Assembly: GCF_910584445.1 (NCBI RefSeq) | Contig: NZ_CAJUBO010000007.1 | Coordinates: forward strand, 43,118 to 107,117 | DNA from: an uncultured Desulfovibrio sp. | GTDB lineage: Bacteria > Desulfobacterota > Desulfovibrionia > Desulfovibrionales > Desulfovibrionaceae | Reading direction: 5' to 3' | Length of the DNA: 64,000 nt | In this document: piece after piece, positions 42,369-50,338 of the stretch | How the letters are laid out: each line of letters opens with the position of its first letter | How positions within the stretch are numbered: the first letter of the stretch is position 1 | Translations under genes and position numbers: made by a program | The notes under the pieces: generated by a model | The model's input: the letters and a program-made list of their open reading frames with translations, nothing else | Databases searched by the model: none | Told to the model about the DNA's origin: nothing

Positions 42369-42761
42369 TCAAATAATCTTCAGAGGAAAAACGGGATACT
42401 TTTTTCCATCTTCTGTCGTGGCAAGACATGGCGCGGCCGCCAGTTCCGCCTTGCCCCTGAATTCATATTTTCCCGGCTGGTTTACTTCAAACAAGAAGAC
42501 ATCCTCTCCGCCTTGCAAAAATGTTTCAAGACGGAGATTCGCGCCTTTCAGATTCCCGCCATCTGTCAAAATCCTTCCAGCGAATCGCAATATCCCGTCT
42601 TTCCAGACATTGGGCAAGCCAGCCTTGGTATTGTTGACAACAATCACTATTGTCCCAGTCTTTGAAGAATACCGGATCCCGCCTTCACACGCGCACTGGA
42701 AGACGGACATCAATTGACGATTTGATAGTGTTTCACCGACAGACAAACCAGGATCAAACAT
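42369..42761 (-). CDS. stand-alone SRA/YDG-like modified-DNA-reading domain, possibly a truncated HNH endonuclease
   Basis: A 130-residue protein starting at ATG 42761 behind AAGGAG. The sequence NRQLMSVFQCACEGGIRYSS, VVNNTKAG, ILRFAG, VFLFEVNQPGKYEFRG and VFPLK closely recalls the N-terminal domain of ScoMcrA-type and related HNH endonucleases, which binds modified or phosphorothioate DNA. Homologues usually continue into an HNH nuclease domain; here the frame stops just after VFPLK. It could be a truncated gene or a reader lacking a nuclease. Composition is lower in GC than the neighbours, which suggests transfer. Confidence 0.6.
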   Translation of the reverse strand: MFDPGLSVGETLSNRQLMSVFQCACEGGIRYSSKTGTIVIVVNNTKAGLPNVWKDGILRFAGRILTDGGNLKGANLRLETFLQGGEDVFLFEVNQPGKYEFRGKAELAAAPCLATTEDGKKYPVFPLKII

Positions 42762-43050
42762 ATTTCTCCTTCCCGGGTCCCCGCAATTCCATACGGCAAC
42801 CCCCGACATGGGCCATGACTGGCCCGGAGAGGACGGCCTTTCAGCGGGGCAATCCCCCCTCAAAAAATTTCCCGCGCCGACGCGGAAACGGGCGGTTTCC
42901 GGCGGGGTCGCCCACGCGCATGACCTGCAAAAATCGCGCAACAACGCCATCAGCGCAAAAAGAACAGTTTCGGAGGACTAGTACGGATAGTGGCATTCAC
43001 CACCCGCCACATCCCGATCACTACCGCATCAATGGAGCCTGACGCCAGAC
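42762..43050. other. gene-free spacer
   Basis: No supported gene. It contains the ribosome-binding site of the SRA-like gene at its left edge and otherwise mixed GC and AT patches that suggest remnants of an insertion or deletion. Confidence 0.4.
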
Positions 43051-43686
43051 TCAGGCGAAAATGAATTCCAGAGCCGCATCGGCCAGCAGGGCCGCCGCCT
43101 GGGTCACGCGCGGGGCCAGGGGCGGGGCGTTTGCCACATCCGACTGAAAATCCCCCACCAGCGTCAGGTTGCCGAGACGGCGGCGCCCCATGGGCGGGCC
43201 GCCCACACCCGCCATGCCCGAGGCCGAGGCCACCCGCAGGCCCGCCAGCAGGGCGCGCTCCACCAGCAGGGTCTTGGTCTCCGGCGCATCCACGGCCTCC
43301 ACCCAGATGGGACAGGAGGGAAGCAGGCCCGGCAGCGTGGCCGCATCCAGGCGCAGGGGCGCCAGTTCCAGACGGATATGAGGATTCAGCTCGCGCAGAA
43401 GTTCCGCCAGGGCCTCCACCTTGAGACGCCCCACATGCCGGGGCCAGAACTGCTGGCGGTTGAGGTTGGACGGCTCCACCACGTCATGGTCGATGAGCAG
43501 GAAGTCCTCCACCCCGGAACGCGCGAGCATGAGCGCCGCATTGGAACCCAGGCCCCCGGCCCCGGCAATGCCCACCCGCGCCCGGCCGAGCCGGGCGAGC
43601 TGCTCCGGCGTGAAGTGGCGGCGCAGCCCCTCGCGCAGGGCGTCCCCGGCGCCGGGCGGACAGTCCGGCGCGCCGGCGCCGCTCAT
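43051..43686 (-). CDS. thiF: ThiS adenylyltransferase
   Basis: A 211-residue ThiF/HesA/MoeB enzyme that adenylates the C-terminal glycine of ThiS. GIAGAGGLGSNAALMLARSGV binds ATP, followed by IDHDVVEPSNLNRQQF. The short form, without the zinc cysteines and C-terminal catalytic Cys of MoeB, is the version often seen beside thiH in delta-type proteobacteria. Its start overlaps the thiH stop by 4 bases. Confidence 0.92.
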   Translation of the reverse strand: MSGAGAPDCPPGAGDALREGLRRHFTPEQLARLGRARVGIAGAGGLGSNAALMLARSGVEDFLLIDHDVVEPSNLNRQQFWPRHVGRLKVEALAELLRELNPHIRLELAPLRLDAATLPGLLPSCPIWVEAVDAPETKTLLVERALLAGLRVASASGMAGVGGPPMGRRRLGNLTLVGDFQSDVANAPPLAPRVTQAAALLADAALEFIFA

Positions 43687-44810
43687 GCCGCGGGGTCTTC
43701 CCAGTCCTTGAGCACGGGCTGGTAGCCGTTGGCCGCAAGCGCGGCCATCATCTGCTCAAGGCTGCGATGGTCGGTGATCTCGAACTGGCCGGGATTGTGC
43801 AGATCCTCGGTGGCGCGGCCGCCCACGGCGGTGGACACGCCCGCCGAGACACGCGTGACGCCGACCGGCACGAGATGGTCGCGCATGAAGGCGCTCTCGC
43901 GGCTGGAACAGGTGATGCCCGCGCGCGGCAGGAAACAACGCAGGGCCGTCACATATTGCACCAGATGCCGGTCATCCACGCCGTGCGTCACCTCGAATTC
44001 CCCCTCGTGCGGGCAGATGCGCGGGATGGAAACGCTCAGCTCCACGCCGGGGAAGCGGCGCTGGAGCCACCAGGCGTGCAGGCCCGTGGCGAACGCGTCC
44101 TGTTCGAAGGCTCCCAGCCCGAGGAGCGCGCCCACGCCCAGGGAGCGCATGCCCGCGCGCGCGGCCCGCTCCGGCGCGGAAAGCCGGAAGCCGTAATCGC
44201 GCTTGGGACCGGCCGGGTGCAGCCAGGCATAGAGTTCGGGATCGTAGGTTTCCTGAAACATGGTCATGGAGTCCACGCCCGCTTCCACAAGCAGGCGGTA
44301 GTTCTCCTCGGTCTGGGAATAGACCTCGATGCCCACCGAAGCGAAGCGCGGCTTGATGCGGCGCACCACCCCGGCGATGTATTCCGGCGAAGAGACCTTG
44401 GGCGCATCGCCCGTGAGCAGGAGGATGTGCTGAAAGCCCAGGTCCGCGATGGCAAAGGCTTCGGCGGCGGCCTCCTCCACGCTCAGATGGCGGCGCGGCT
44501 GCGTGTTTTTGGCATTGAAGCCGCAATAGCGGCACTGGTTCGTGCAGACATCGGAAATATAGAGCGGCGTGAAAATGCTCACGGCCCGGCCGAAATAGCG
44601 CAGGGTCAGCTCGTGGGCCTTTTGCGCCATGGACTCCAGATGCCCTTCCGCCGCCGGGGAAAGGAGGACAAGAAAATCCTCCGGCGAAAGCCAGTGACGC
44701 TCCAGCTTGTCCAGCACCGCCGGCACGGCGTCCGGCGTGGCGCGGGCCACCAGTTCGGCGCGCCGCTCAGCGGGCCACGCCTGCAGAAATTCCCGAAACT
44801 GTTCCATCAT
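43683..44810 (-). CDS. thiH: 2-iminoacetate synthase (tyrosine lyase)
   Basis: A 375-residue radical SAM enzyme splitting tyrosine to dehydroglycine for the thiazole of thiamine under anaerobic conditions. The cluster motif CTNQCRYCGF is of the CxxxCxxC kind, and IPRICPHEGEF and GAGVST-like SAGVSTAVGG fit ThiH. Two adjacent ATGs (44810, 44807) are possible; no strong ribosome-binding site is seen. A 301-base gap with a structured repeat separates it from thiG. Confidence 0.93.
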   Translation of the reverse strand: MMEQFREFLQAWPAERRAELVARATPDAVPAVLDKLERHWLSPEDFLVLLSPAAEGHLESMAQKAHELTLRYFGRAVSIFTPLYISDVCTNQCRYCGFNAKNTQPRRHLSVEEAAAEAFAIADLGFQHILLLTGDAPKVSSPEYIAGVVRRIKPRFASVGIEVYSQTEENYRLLVEAGVDSMTMFQETYDPELYAWLHPAGPKRDYGFRLSAPERAARAGMRSLGVGALLGLGAFEQDAFATGLHAWWLQRRFPGVELSVSIPRICPHEGEFEVTHGVDDRHLVQYVTALRCFLPRAGITCSSRESAFMRDHLVPVGVTRVSAGVSTAVGGRATEDLHNPGQFEITDHRSLEQMMAALAANGYQPVLKDWEDPAA

Positions 44811-44863
44811 GCACCCGGACCCGTAAAAAAACGATAGTGTGCATATGGTCCACTGCACACTTA

Positions 44864-45048
44864 ATGCCGGAATTATCCTTCAAAAACAGCCTCTCCGCTG
44901 CTGGCTGCGTTAGCGAAAAATTTTCTTGGTCGAGTACTTAAGTACACTCCCTGCGAAAATTTTCCGCTTCCTTGCCAGCAGCGAAGAATTCTTATTTTTC
45001 AAGGATTCTCCCGGCACCAGCATCCGTCTGTCGCTCCGCTCCAGACGG
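44864..45048 (-). repeat. structured multi-hairpin element, family 2 copy 3
   Basis: Minus-strand copy inside the thi operon. Hairpin I: CCGTCT/AGACGG at 45048-45043 and 45029-45024. Hairpin II: outer arms 44974-44983/44896-44905 (CGCTGCTGGC with GCCAGCAGCG), inner arms 44955-44967/44913-44925, cap with GTACTTAAGTAC. Tail TTTTTGAAGGATAATTCCGGCA at 44885-44864. It fills most of the thiG-thiH gap, where no gene is supported. Confidence 0.75.
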
Positions 45049-45111
45049 AATCTGGAAGATGCATCAACTGATTGTACAACTGGACCCCCAAAACGCCCGA
45101 CGACCGCGGCG

Positions 45112-45885
45112 TCAGCGCAAAAAGCCCGTCAGGGGCGACGAGGCCGCGGCCCCCTCGCCCCGGCCCCTCACCGCGCCCGCGCCCGCGAGCCAGGCGTCGC
45201 GCCCCGCGGCCACGGCGGCGCCGAAAGCCCGCGCCATACGCACGGGATCGCCCGACGAGGCGATGGCCGTGTTCACGAGGCACGCGGCGGCGCCCATCTC
45301 CATGGCATCGCAGGCCTGGGAAGGCAGGCCGATGCCGGCATCCACCACGATCGGGATATCCAGTTCCTCGATGAGGATGGCGATCATTTCCCGCGTACGC
45401 AGGCCCCGGTTGGTGCCGATGGGCGCGCCCAGCGGCATGACGGCGGCGGCCCCGGCGTCCACGCAGGCACGCGCCACATAGAGGTCGGGATTGATGTACG
45501 GCAGGACCGTGAAGCCCTCGGCGGCAAGCATTTCCGTTGCCCTGGCCGTCTCGTAGCCGTCCGGCAGCAGATGGCGCGTGTCCGAGATGACCTCGATCTT
45601 GATCCAGTCGCCGCAGCCGGCGGCGCGGGCCAGCCGCGCCAGACGGACGGCCTCTTCCGCCGTGCGCGCGCCCGACGTGTTGGGCAAAAGCCGCATATGC
45701 GCGGGGATATGGCCCATGATGCCCTTCTGCCCCGGTTCCACGCGGCGCATGGCAACGGTGATGACCTCCGCGCCGCTGGACTCGGCCACGGCGGGGATGA
45801 GGGCGTCGTCACCGTACTTGCCGGTACCGATGAACAGGCGGCTTTTCAGGGTCACGCCGCCAATGACCAGTGGATCGTCCTGCAT
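45112..45885 (-). CDS. thiG: thiazole synthase
   Basis: A 257-residue TIM-barrel enzyme that forms the thiazole ring from DXP, dehydroglycine and ThiS thiocarboxylate. Conserved parts are RLFIGTGKYGD, NTSGARTAEEAVRLARLA, KIEVISD with the catalytic Lys, VMPLGAPIGTNRG and VDAGIGLPSQACDAMEMG. It lies 206 bases behind thiS. Confidence 0.95.
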   Translation of the reverse strand: MQDDPLVIGGVTLKSRLFIGTGKYGDDALIPAVAESSGAEVITVAMRRVEPGQKGIMGHIPAHMRLLPNTSGARTAEEAVRLARLARAAGCGDWIKIEVISDTRHLLPDGYETARATEMLAAEGFTVLPYINPDLYVARACVDAGAAAVMPLGAPIGTNRGLRTREMIAILIEELDIPIVVDAGIGLPSQACDAMEMGAAACLVNTAIASSGDPVRMARAFGAAVAAGRDAWLAGAGAVRGRGEGAAASSPLTGFLR

Positions 45886-45974
45886 ATCGCCTCCGCCGCC
45901 GGCGCGGCGGCCTCAAACGTTCTTTGCGTTCAGCGTGTCCGTGGGAGACCGGGCATGCGGCCTGGGGAAACGCG

Positions 45975-46043
45975 TTCTCCGCGCGGGAAGCCCTTGCGCG
46001 GAGAAGCAGGGGACCTGTCGGCAACCGGCCGGCAACCGGCCGG
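45975..46043. repeat. hairpin and tandem repeat between thiS and thiG
   Basis: TTCTCCGCGC (45975-45984) pairs with GCGCGGAGAA (45996-46005). Next to it GGCAACCGGCC is repeated twice (about 46020-46043). On the minus strand these lie downstream of thiS and may trim or partly end its transcript. Confidence 0.5.
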
Positions 46044-46091
46044 AAGGTCCGGCGTTCAGATGCCGGAAAGGCGCCACGGTTTCGGGGCGGC

Positions 46092-46289
46092 CTAGCCCCC
46101 GCCCACGAACTGGACGATCTCCACCGCGTCGCCGTCGGCAAGGGCGCGCTCGGCAAAGGCGGCCGCCGGGAGGATCTCGCCGTTAAGCTCCACGACCACG
46201 GCCCCGGGCGCATGACCGCGCGCCTCCAGCAGGGCCAGGACCGTGGAAAAATCCCCGGTCTCGCGCGTGCCGTTGATGAGCAGTTCCAT
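46092..46289 (-). CDS. thiS: sulfur carrier protein
   Basis: A 65-residue ubiquitin-like protein that begins MELLINGTRE and ends FVGGG. The C-terminal glycines are activated by ThiF and carry sulfur to ThiG; the third glycine is one more than the usual GG end, so the mature terminus may be trimmed or simply longer. VVELNGEIL and DGDAVEIVQ match the family. GGGAGG precedes the start. First gene of the thi run. Confidence 0.92.
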   Translation of the reverse strand: MELLINGTRETGDFSTVLALLEARGHAPGAVVVELNGEILPAAAFAERALADGDAVEIVQFVGGG

Positions 46290-46363
46290 GTCGCCTCCCT
46301 TGCGGAATGCCGCGCCGGCGCGCGGCTGCGCCGCAATTCCTGTCCGGGGCGGATTCTATGTCC

Positions 46364-48376
46364 TCACTGCCGGGATTGCAAGTGGCGCGCCGTCCCGGCG
46401 CTCCTGAGCATGCGGCAGAGCGAGGAATAGCCGACGCCAAGGCACCGCGCCGCCGCGCGCCGGTCCCCCCCGCATGCCTCCATGGCCTGGCGCACGAGGA
46501 CATCACGGGCCTGATCCAGCCCCGCCCTGAGGCTGCCGCCGCGCGCCTCCCCGGGCAGGCGCGGCAGGGGCGCGGGCACTGGCTCCCCTTCCGGACCGGC
46601 GCGCCGCTGCCGGACCTCGGGCGCATCCGTCCCGGCCGGCAGGGCCACGCTGTCGCTGTCATGTTCGGCAAGGATGGCGGCCAGAAGGCCCGCGTCCGGC
46701 GCGCCGTCGCCCAGCAGCAACAGGTAGTTCTCGAAAACGGCGCGCAGCTCGCGCACGTTGCCGGGCCAGTCGTGACCGCGCAGACAGGAGAGCACCGCCG
46801 GGTCCAGGGCCTCCGGCCCGCGCCGGTATTTTCGCAGCAGTGGCGCGAGAAGGGCCGGAATGTCCTCCAGCCGCTGGCGCAGGGGGGGGACCGCGAGCTT
46901 GAAGGTGGAGAGGCGGTAGTAGAGGTCCCGGCGAAAGCGCCCGAGCCTGACGAGTTCGAGCAGCGGCTTGTTGGAAGCGCAGACCACGCGCACATCCACG
47001 GGGTGCATCCGGTTGCCGCCCACGCGGAGCACCTCGCGCGTTTCCAGGACGCGCAGGAGCCGCAGCTGGGTCTCTTCGCTGATGTCGCCGATCTCATCCA
47101 GGAAAAGGGTGCCCTGGTGCGCCATCTCGAAATATCCGGCCTTCCCGCCCCGGCGCGCCCCGGTGAAGGCGCCCTCCTCGTAGCCGAAAAGCTCGCTTTC
47201 CAGCAGCTGGGCCGGAACGGCGCAAATATTGACCGGCACGAAGGGATGGTTGCGCCGCGCGCTCCCGGCGTGCAGGGCGTGGGCCGCCAGCTCCTTGCCG
47301 GACCCCGTCTCGCCCTGGATGAAGATGTTCGCCTCCGCCGGGGCGTACTGGCGCAGCTTTTCCCGCATGTGCCGGATGGGCGCGCTCCCGCCCAGGATGT
47401 CCGCGAGGCCGGTGCGGGCTGAAAGGCCGCGGGCGCAGAGTTCCCGGCTGATGCGGCTGCTGATGTTCTGGAGCGAGGGCGTGTCGCGGAACAGGCTCAC
47501 GGCGCAGGGCGTGTCCGAATAGAGCGTGAGGGGATAGGTGGTAGCCATGAAGCCCTCGCCGCGCACTTCCACCAGGATGTTCTCGCGCGGGGTGAGATCT
47601 TCCAGCGTGTCAAGCAGGCCAAGCGGTTGGAAAAACTGGCTGAAAAAGGCGTCCCCGGCCTGGGGCGGCGCGTTGAGCAGCCGGTACGCGGCCTTGTTGG
47701 CGATGAGGACGCGCCGTTGGGAATCGATGCAGAGCACGCCCTCCTGAAGCTGTTCCAGGATGAGCATCATGTTGCCGTTGCGGCGTTTGGCCTCGCGCCG
47801 GGCGTGGGCCAGGTGGCGCGCCCGCTCAAAGGCAAGCCCGATGCTCCGGGGCGTGGGCTTGATGATGAAGCCCCGGCCGCCGAACTCCTCCATGCAGGCC
47901 TTGCTCACGCCGCCGCCGATGAGTACCTTGAAATTGTCGCGCACACACCGGCGGATGGCGCGGCGCATGCTCTCCGGCGAATCATAGACCGCGTTGCGGA
48001 CTTCGATGTTCAGCAACCGCTCCATCTCCCTCGGCAGCCCTTCATGGAACTCGTCCTGATAGGAGGAAAGGACGATGCGGCCAGAATACTGCCGGGCGAA
48101 CAGGAGCGCGCGCAGCACGTCCATGTCCGTGCGCTCGATCTTGACCACCGAGCGCGGCACGGAACGAAAGATCGTATCGCCCGTGCCGCCGTGGCAGAGG
48201 ATGACTTCATATCCCTCACACAGACACTGGCGCGCCATGACCGGCCCGCTCTCGAAATCCACGATCTCATAGCGGATCTCGTCGCGCGAGCCGCCCATGA
48301 TCTTTCTGCATTCCTCCACGATCTCGCCGGAATGCGCCAGCAGGGCAAAACGGTACCGTTCCTCGCCCGTGTCCAT
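46364..48376 (-). CDS. sigma-54-dependent transcriptional activator, PrpR type
   Basis: A 670-residue enhancer-binding protein. A PrpR_N-type sensory domain covers about 1-190, a PAS-like domain about 200-310, and the AAA+ domain about 325-570 with Walker A GETGSGKE, the sigma-54 contact loop GAFTGA, and Walker B LFLDEIGD. A Fis-type helix-turn-helix ends the protein (GGDRRAAARCLGVGYSSL). PrpR_N domains bind small organic acids or their derivatives. It is divergent from the rhodanese-tctABC genes and probably activates them. GGAGGA lies before the ATG. Confidence 0.93.
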   Translation of the reverse strand: MDTGEERYRFALLAHSGEIVEECRKIMGGSRDEIRYEIVDFESGPVMARQCLCEGYEVILCHGGTGDTIFRSVPRSVVKIERTDMDVLRALLFARQYSGRIVLSSYQDEFHEGLPREMERLLNIEVRNAVYDSPESMRRAIRRCVRDNFKVLIGGGVSKACMEEFGGRGFIIKPTPRSIGLAFERARHLAHARREAKRRNGNMMLILEQLQEGVLCIDSQRRVLIANKAAYRLLNAPPQAGDAFFSQFFQPLGLLDTLEDLTPRENILVEVRGEGFMATTYPLTLYSDTPCAVSLFRDTPSLQNISSRISRELCARGLSARTGLADILGGSAPIRHMREKLRQYAPAEANIFIQGETGSGKELAAHALHAGSARRNHPFVPVNICAVPAQLLESELFGYEEGAFTGARRGGKAGYFEMAHQGTLFLDEIGDISEETQLRLLRVLETREVLRVGGNRMHPVDVRVVCASNKPLLELVRLGRFRRDLYYRLSTFKLAVPPLRQRLEDIPALLAPLLRKYRRGPEALDPAVLSCLRGHDWPGNVRELRAVFENYLLLLGDGAPDAGLLAAILAEHDSDSVALPAGTDAPEVRQRRAGPEGEPVPAPLPRLPGEARGGSLRAGLDQARDVLVRQAMEACGGDRRAAARCLGVGYSSLCRMLRSAGTARHLQSRQ

Positions 48377-48417
48377 TGCTCCTCCGCGCCGTGCGGCCCG
48401 TTGCGCCGCTCTTGAAA

Positions 48418-48461
48418 TTGAGAATTTCTCAAAAACAAGCTTATATTCTCATTTATGAGAA
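48418..48461. promoter_or_regulatory. two palindromes with TGAGAA half-sites, candidate activator-binding sites
   Basis: TTGAGAATTTCTCAA (48418-48432) and TTCTCATTTATGAGAA (48446-48461) share the TGAGAA/TTCTCA half-site in opposite arrangements, 28-29 bases centre to centre. They are 134 to 176 bases upstream of the -24 element, a usual distance for enhancer sites of sigma-54 activators, and also cover the regulator's own promoter. Confidence 0.65.
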
Positions 48462-48593
48462 ATCAAGACAGGCGCCGCCACCGGCGGCACACGGGGGACG
48501 GCGGCGTCTCCGCGCCCCGGCAGGGCAGGCGCGGCGCGGGCGGACCGCTCAGGCGGGGCGGGGGGACCGCCGGGTCCCGGACCCGCGATCCGG

Positions 48594-48611
48594 CTGGCAC
48601 GCATTCTGCTT
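48594..48611 (+). promoter_or_regulatory. sigma-54 promoter of the rhodanese-tctABC operon
   Basis: CTGGCACGCATTCTGCTT: the invariant GG (48596-48597) and GC (48608-48609) are separated by exactly ten bases, and TGGCACG matches the -24 consensus fully. Transcription would start near 48621, about 54 bases before the rhodanese gene. Confidence 0.82.
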
Positions 48612-48674
48612 TCCGGGCGGCCGGGACGGCCGCTTCCCGCGCGGCCGTCCAAATTCCCCCCGCAGGAGCCTCCC

Positions 48675-50312
48675 ATGACTCTTCCCCTTGCGTCCGTATC
48701 CGCCCCCGAACTTCGTCAGATCCTGCACAGCGCCGGAGAATTTGCGCTTCTGGATGTGCGCGAGCAGGAGGAATTTTCCCGGGAGCATGTGCTCCTGGCC
48801 TCCTGCGCGCCGCTGAGCCGTCTGGAACTCCTGGCCGGGCGCCTGGTCCCCTGCCGGGAAACGCCCGTCCTTGTCATGGACGACGGCCCGGACGACCGCC
48901 TTGGACGGGCCGAACGCGCGGCCCGGGCACTCCTGTCCCTGGGCTACACGTCCGTGCGCGTCGCTGAGGGCGGCCTTGCGGCCTGGAAGGCCGACGGCGG
49001 CGTCACGGTCAACGGCGTGGGCGCCCTGAGCAAGGGCTTCGGCGAATATGTGGAGTGCGTCCAGGAAACGCCGCGCATGACGCCCGAGGAAGTCCGCGCG
49101 CTCATGGACGATCCGGCCACGCGGAGCATCATCATCGATGTCAGGCCGCACAACGAGTACCGGCGGATGAACATTCCCGGCAGCGTCAACCTGCCCGGCT
49201 GCGAAGTGACCTACCGCCTGGCGGAGGTGGTCACGGACCCGGACATCGCCATCGTCATCAACTGCGCCGGGCGCACGCGCAGCATCATCGGCACGCAGAC
49301 GCTGCTCAATGCCGGCGTCCCCAACCGGGTGGCCGCCCTCAAGGGCGGCACCATGAACTGGCAACTGGCCGGCTTTGCGCTGGAATACGGCGCGGACCGC
49401 CCCGTGCCGGCGAGCACGCCCGAGGGACGGCGCGCGGCGCGGGAGCGCGTTTCCCGCGTGGCCGCGGCATACCGGGTCCGCTTCGCCGATGCCGCGCAGG
49501 TGGCGCGCTGGCGCGAGGAGTCCGCGCACAGGACCCTCTACCTCTTTGACGTGCGCCTGCCCGAAGAATACGCGGCCGGGCACCTCCCGGGCGCCCGCAG
49601 CGCCCAGGGGGGCCAGCTCGTCCAGGCCACGGACGAATACGCGGCCGTTCGCAACGGGCGCTATGTGCTCGTGGACGATGACGAATTGCGCGCCATCATG
49701 ACCGCGCACTGGCTCGTCCAGATGGGGCTTCCGCAGGTGTTCGTCCTGCGCGGGGGCCTGGAGGCAGCGGCCCCTGTCCTGGCCCCGCACGGTCTGGAGC
49801 GCGGACCCGAACCGGCGCCGGATGCGCGCGGAGCCGAGGCGGGGCTGGCGCCTGCCGAGGTCGCCCGCCTGCGGGCGGAAACGCCGGAGCCGCTCCTGCT
49901 CAATGTGGGCGCGAGCGATCAGCACCGGCGCCGCCACATCCCCGGCGCCCTCTGGTGCGCGCGCGCCTATCTGCCGGAAGCGCGCAGCCGCCTTCCGCAC
50001 GCGGAACGCATCGTGCTGACCGCGGAGGACAGCGCCCATGCGGCCCTTGCCGCCGCCGACGCCCGCGCCCTCTGGCCCGGCGCCCGCGTGGACTTCCTCG
50101 CGGGAGGGAACCCGGCCTGGGAGTCCGCGGGGCTGCCTGTGGAAACGGGCATGCCCCGCGCCCTTTGCCCCGAAGAGGATGTCTGGTACCGCCCCTATAC
50201 GGACCTCAATGCTTCCCGCGAAGCCATGCGCGGCTATTTCGACTGGGAATCCGGACTGGTGGAAAAAATCAGGGCCGACGGCTGCGCCGCCTTTGACGTC
50301 CGACGGCGCTGA
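48675..50312 (+). CDS. four-domain rhodanese-like protein
   Basis: A 545-residue cytoplasmic protein made of four rhodanese domains (about 1-115, 130-225, 265-360, 385-490), each opening with an LLDVR-, IIDVR-, LFDVR- or LLNVG-type strand. Only domain 2 keeps the catalytic cysteine, Cys197 in NCAGRTRS. The others have Asp or Glu there and are probably structural. The single active domain could move sulfane sulfur or hydrolyse a sulfur compound. It is the first gene of the tctABC operon under a sigma-54 promoter, which suggests an organosulfur or related substrate. Confidence 0.87.
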   Translation: MTLPLASVSAPELRQILHSAGEFALLDVREQEEFSREHVLLASCAPLSRLELLAGRLVPCRETPVLVMDDGPDDRLGRAERAARALLSLGYTSVRVAEGGLAAWKADGGVTVNGVGALSKGFGEYVECVQETPRMTPEEVRALMDDPATRSIIIDVRPHNEYRRMNIPGSVNLPGCEVTYRLAEVVTDPDIAIVINCAGRTRSIIGTQTLLNAGVPNRVAALKGGTMNWQLAGFALEYGADRPVPASTPEGRRAARERVSRVAAAYRVRFADAAQVARWREESAHRTLYLFDVRLPEEYAAGHLPGARSAQGGQLVQATDEYAAVRNGRYVLVDDDELRAIMTAHWLVQMGLPQVFVLRGGLEAAAPVLAPHGLERGPEPAPDARGAEAGLAPAEVARLRAETPEPLLLNVGASDQHRRRHIPGALWCARAYLPEARSRLPHAERIVLTAEDSAHAALAAADARALWPGARVDFLAGGNPAWESAGLPVETGMPRALCPEEDVWYRPYTDLNASREAMRGYFDWESGLVEKIRADGCAAFDVRRR

Positions 50313-50338
50313 ACCCGCCGACAGACAAGGAGCCTCCT

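Noticed and set aside
44926..45060. Short conserved peptide (VEYLSTLPAKIF...) in all three family 2 repeats
   Set aside because: The same reading frame appears in each copy only because the DNA palindrome is conserved. Changes follow base pairing rather than codon synonymy, and there is no ribosome-binding site.
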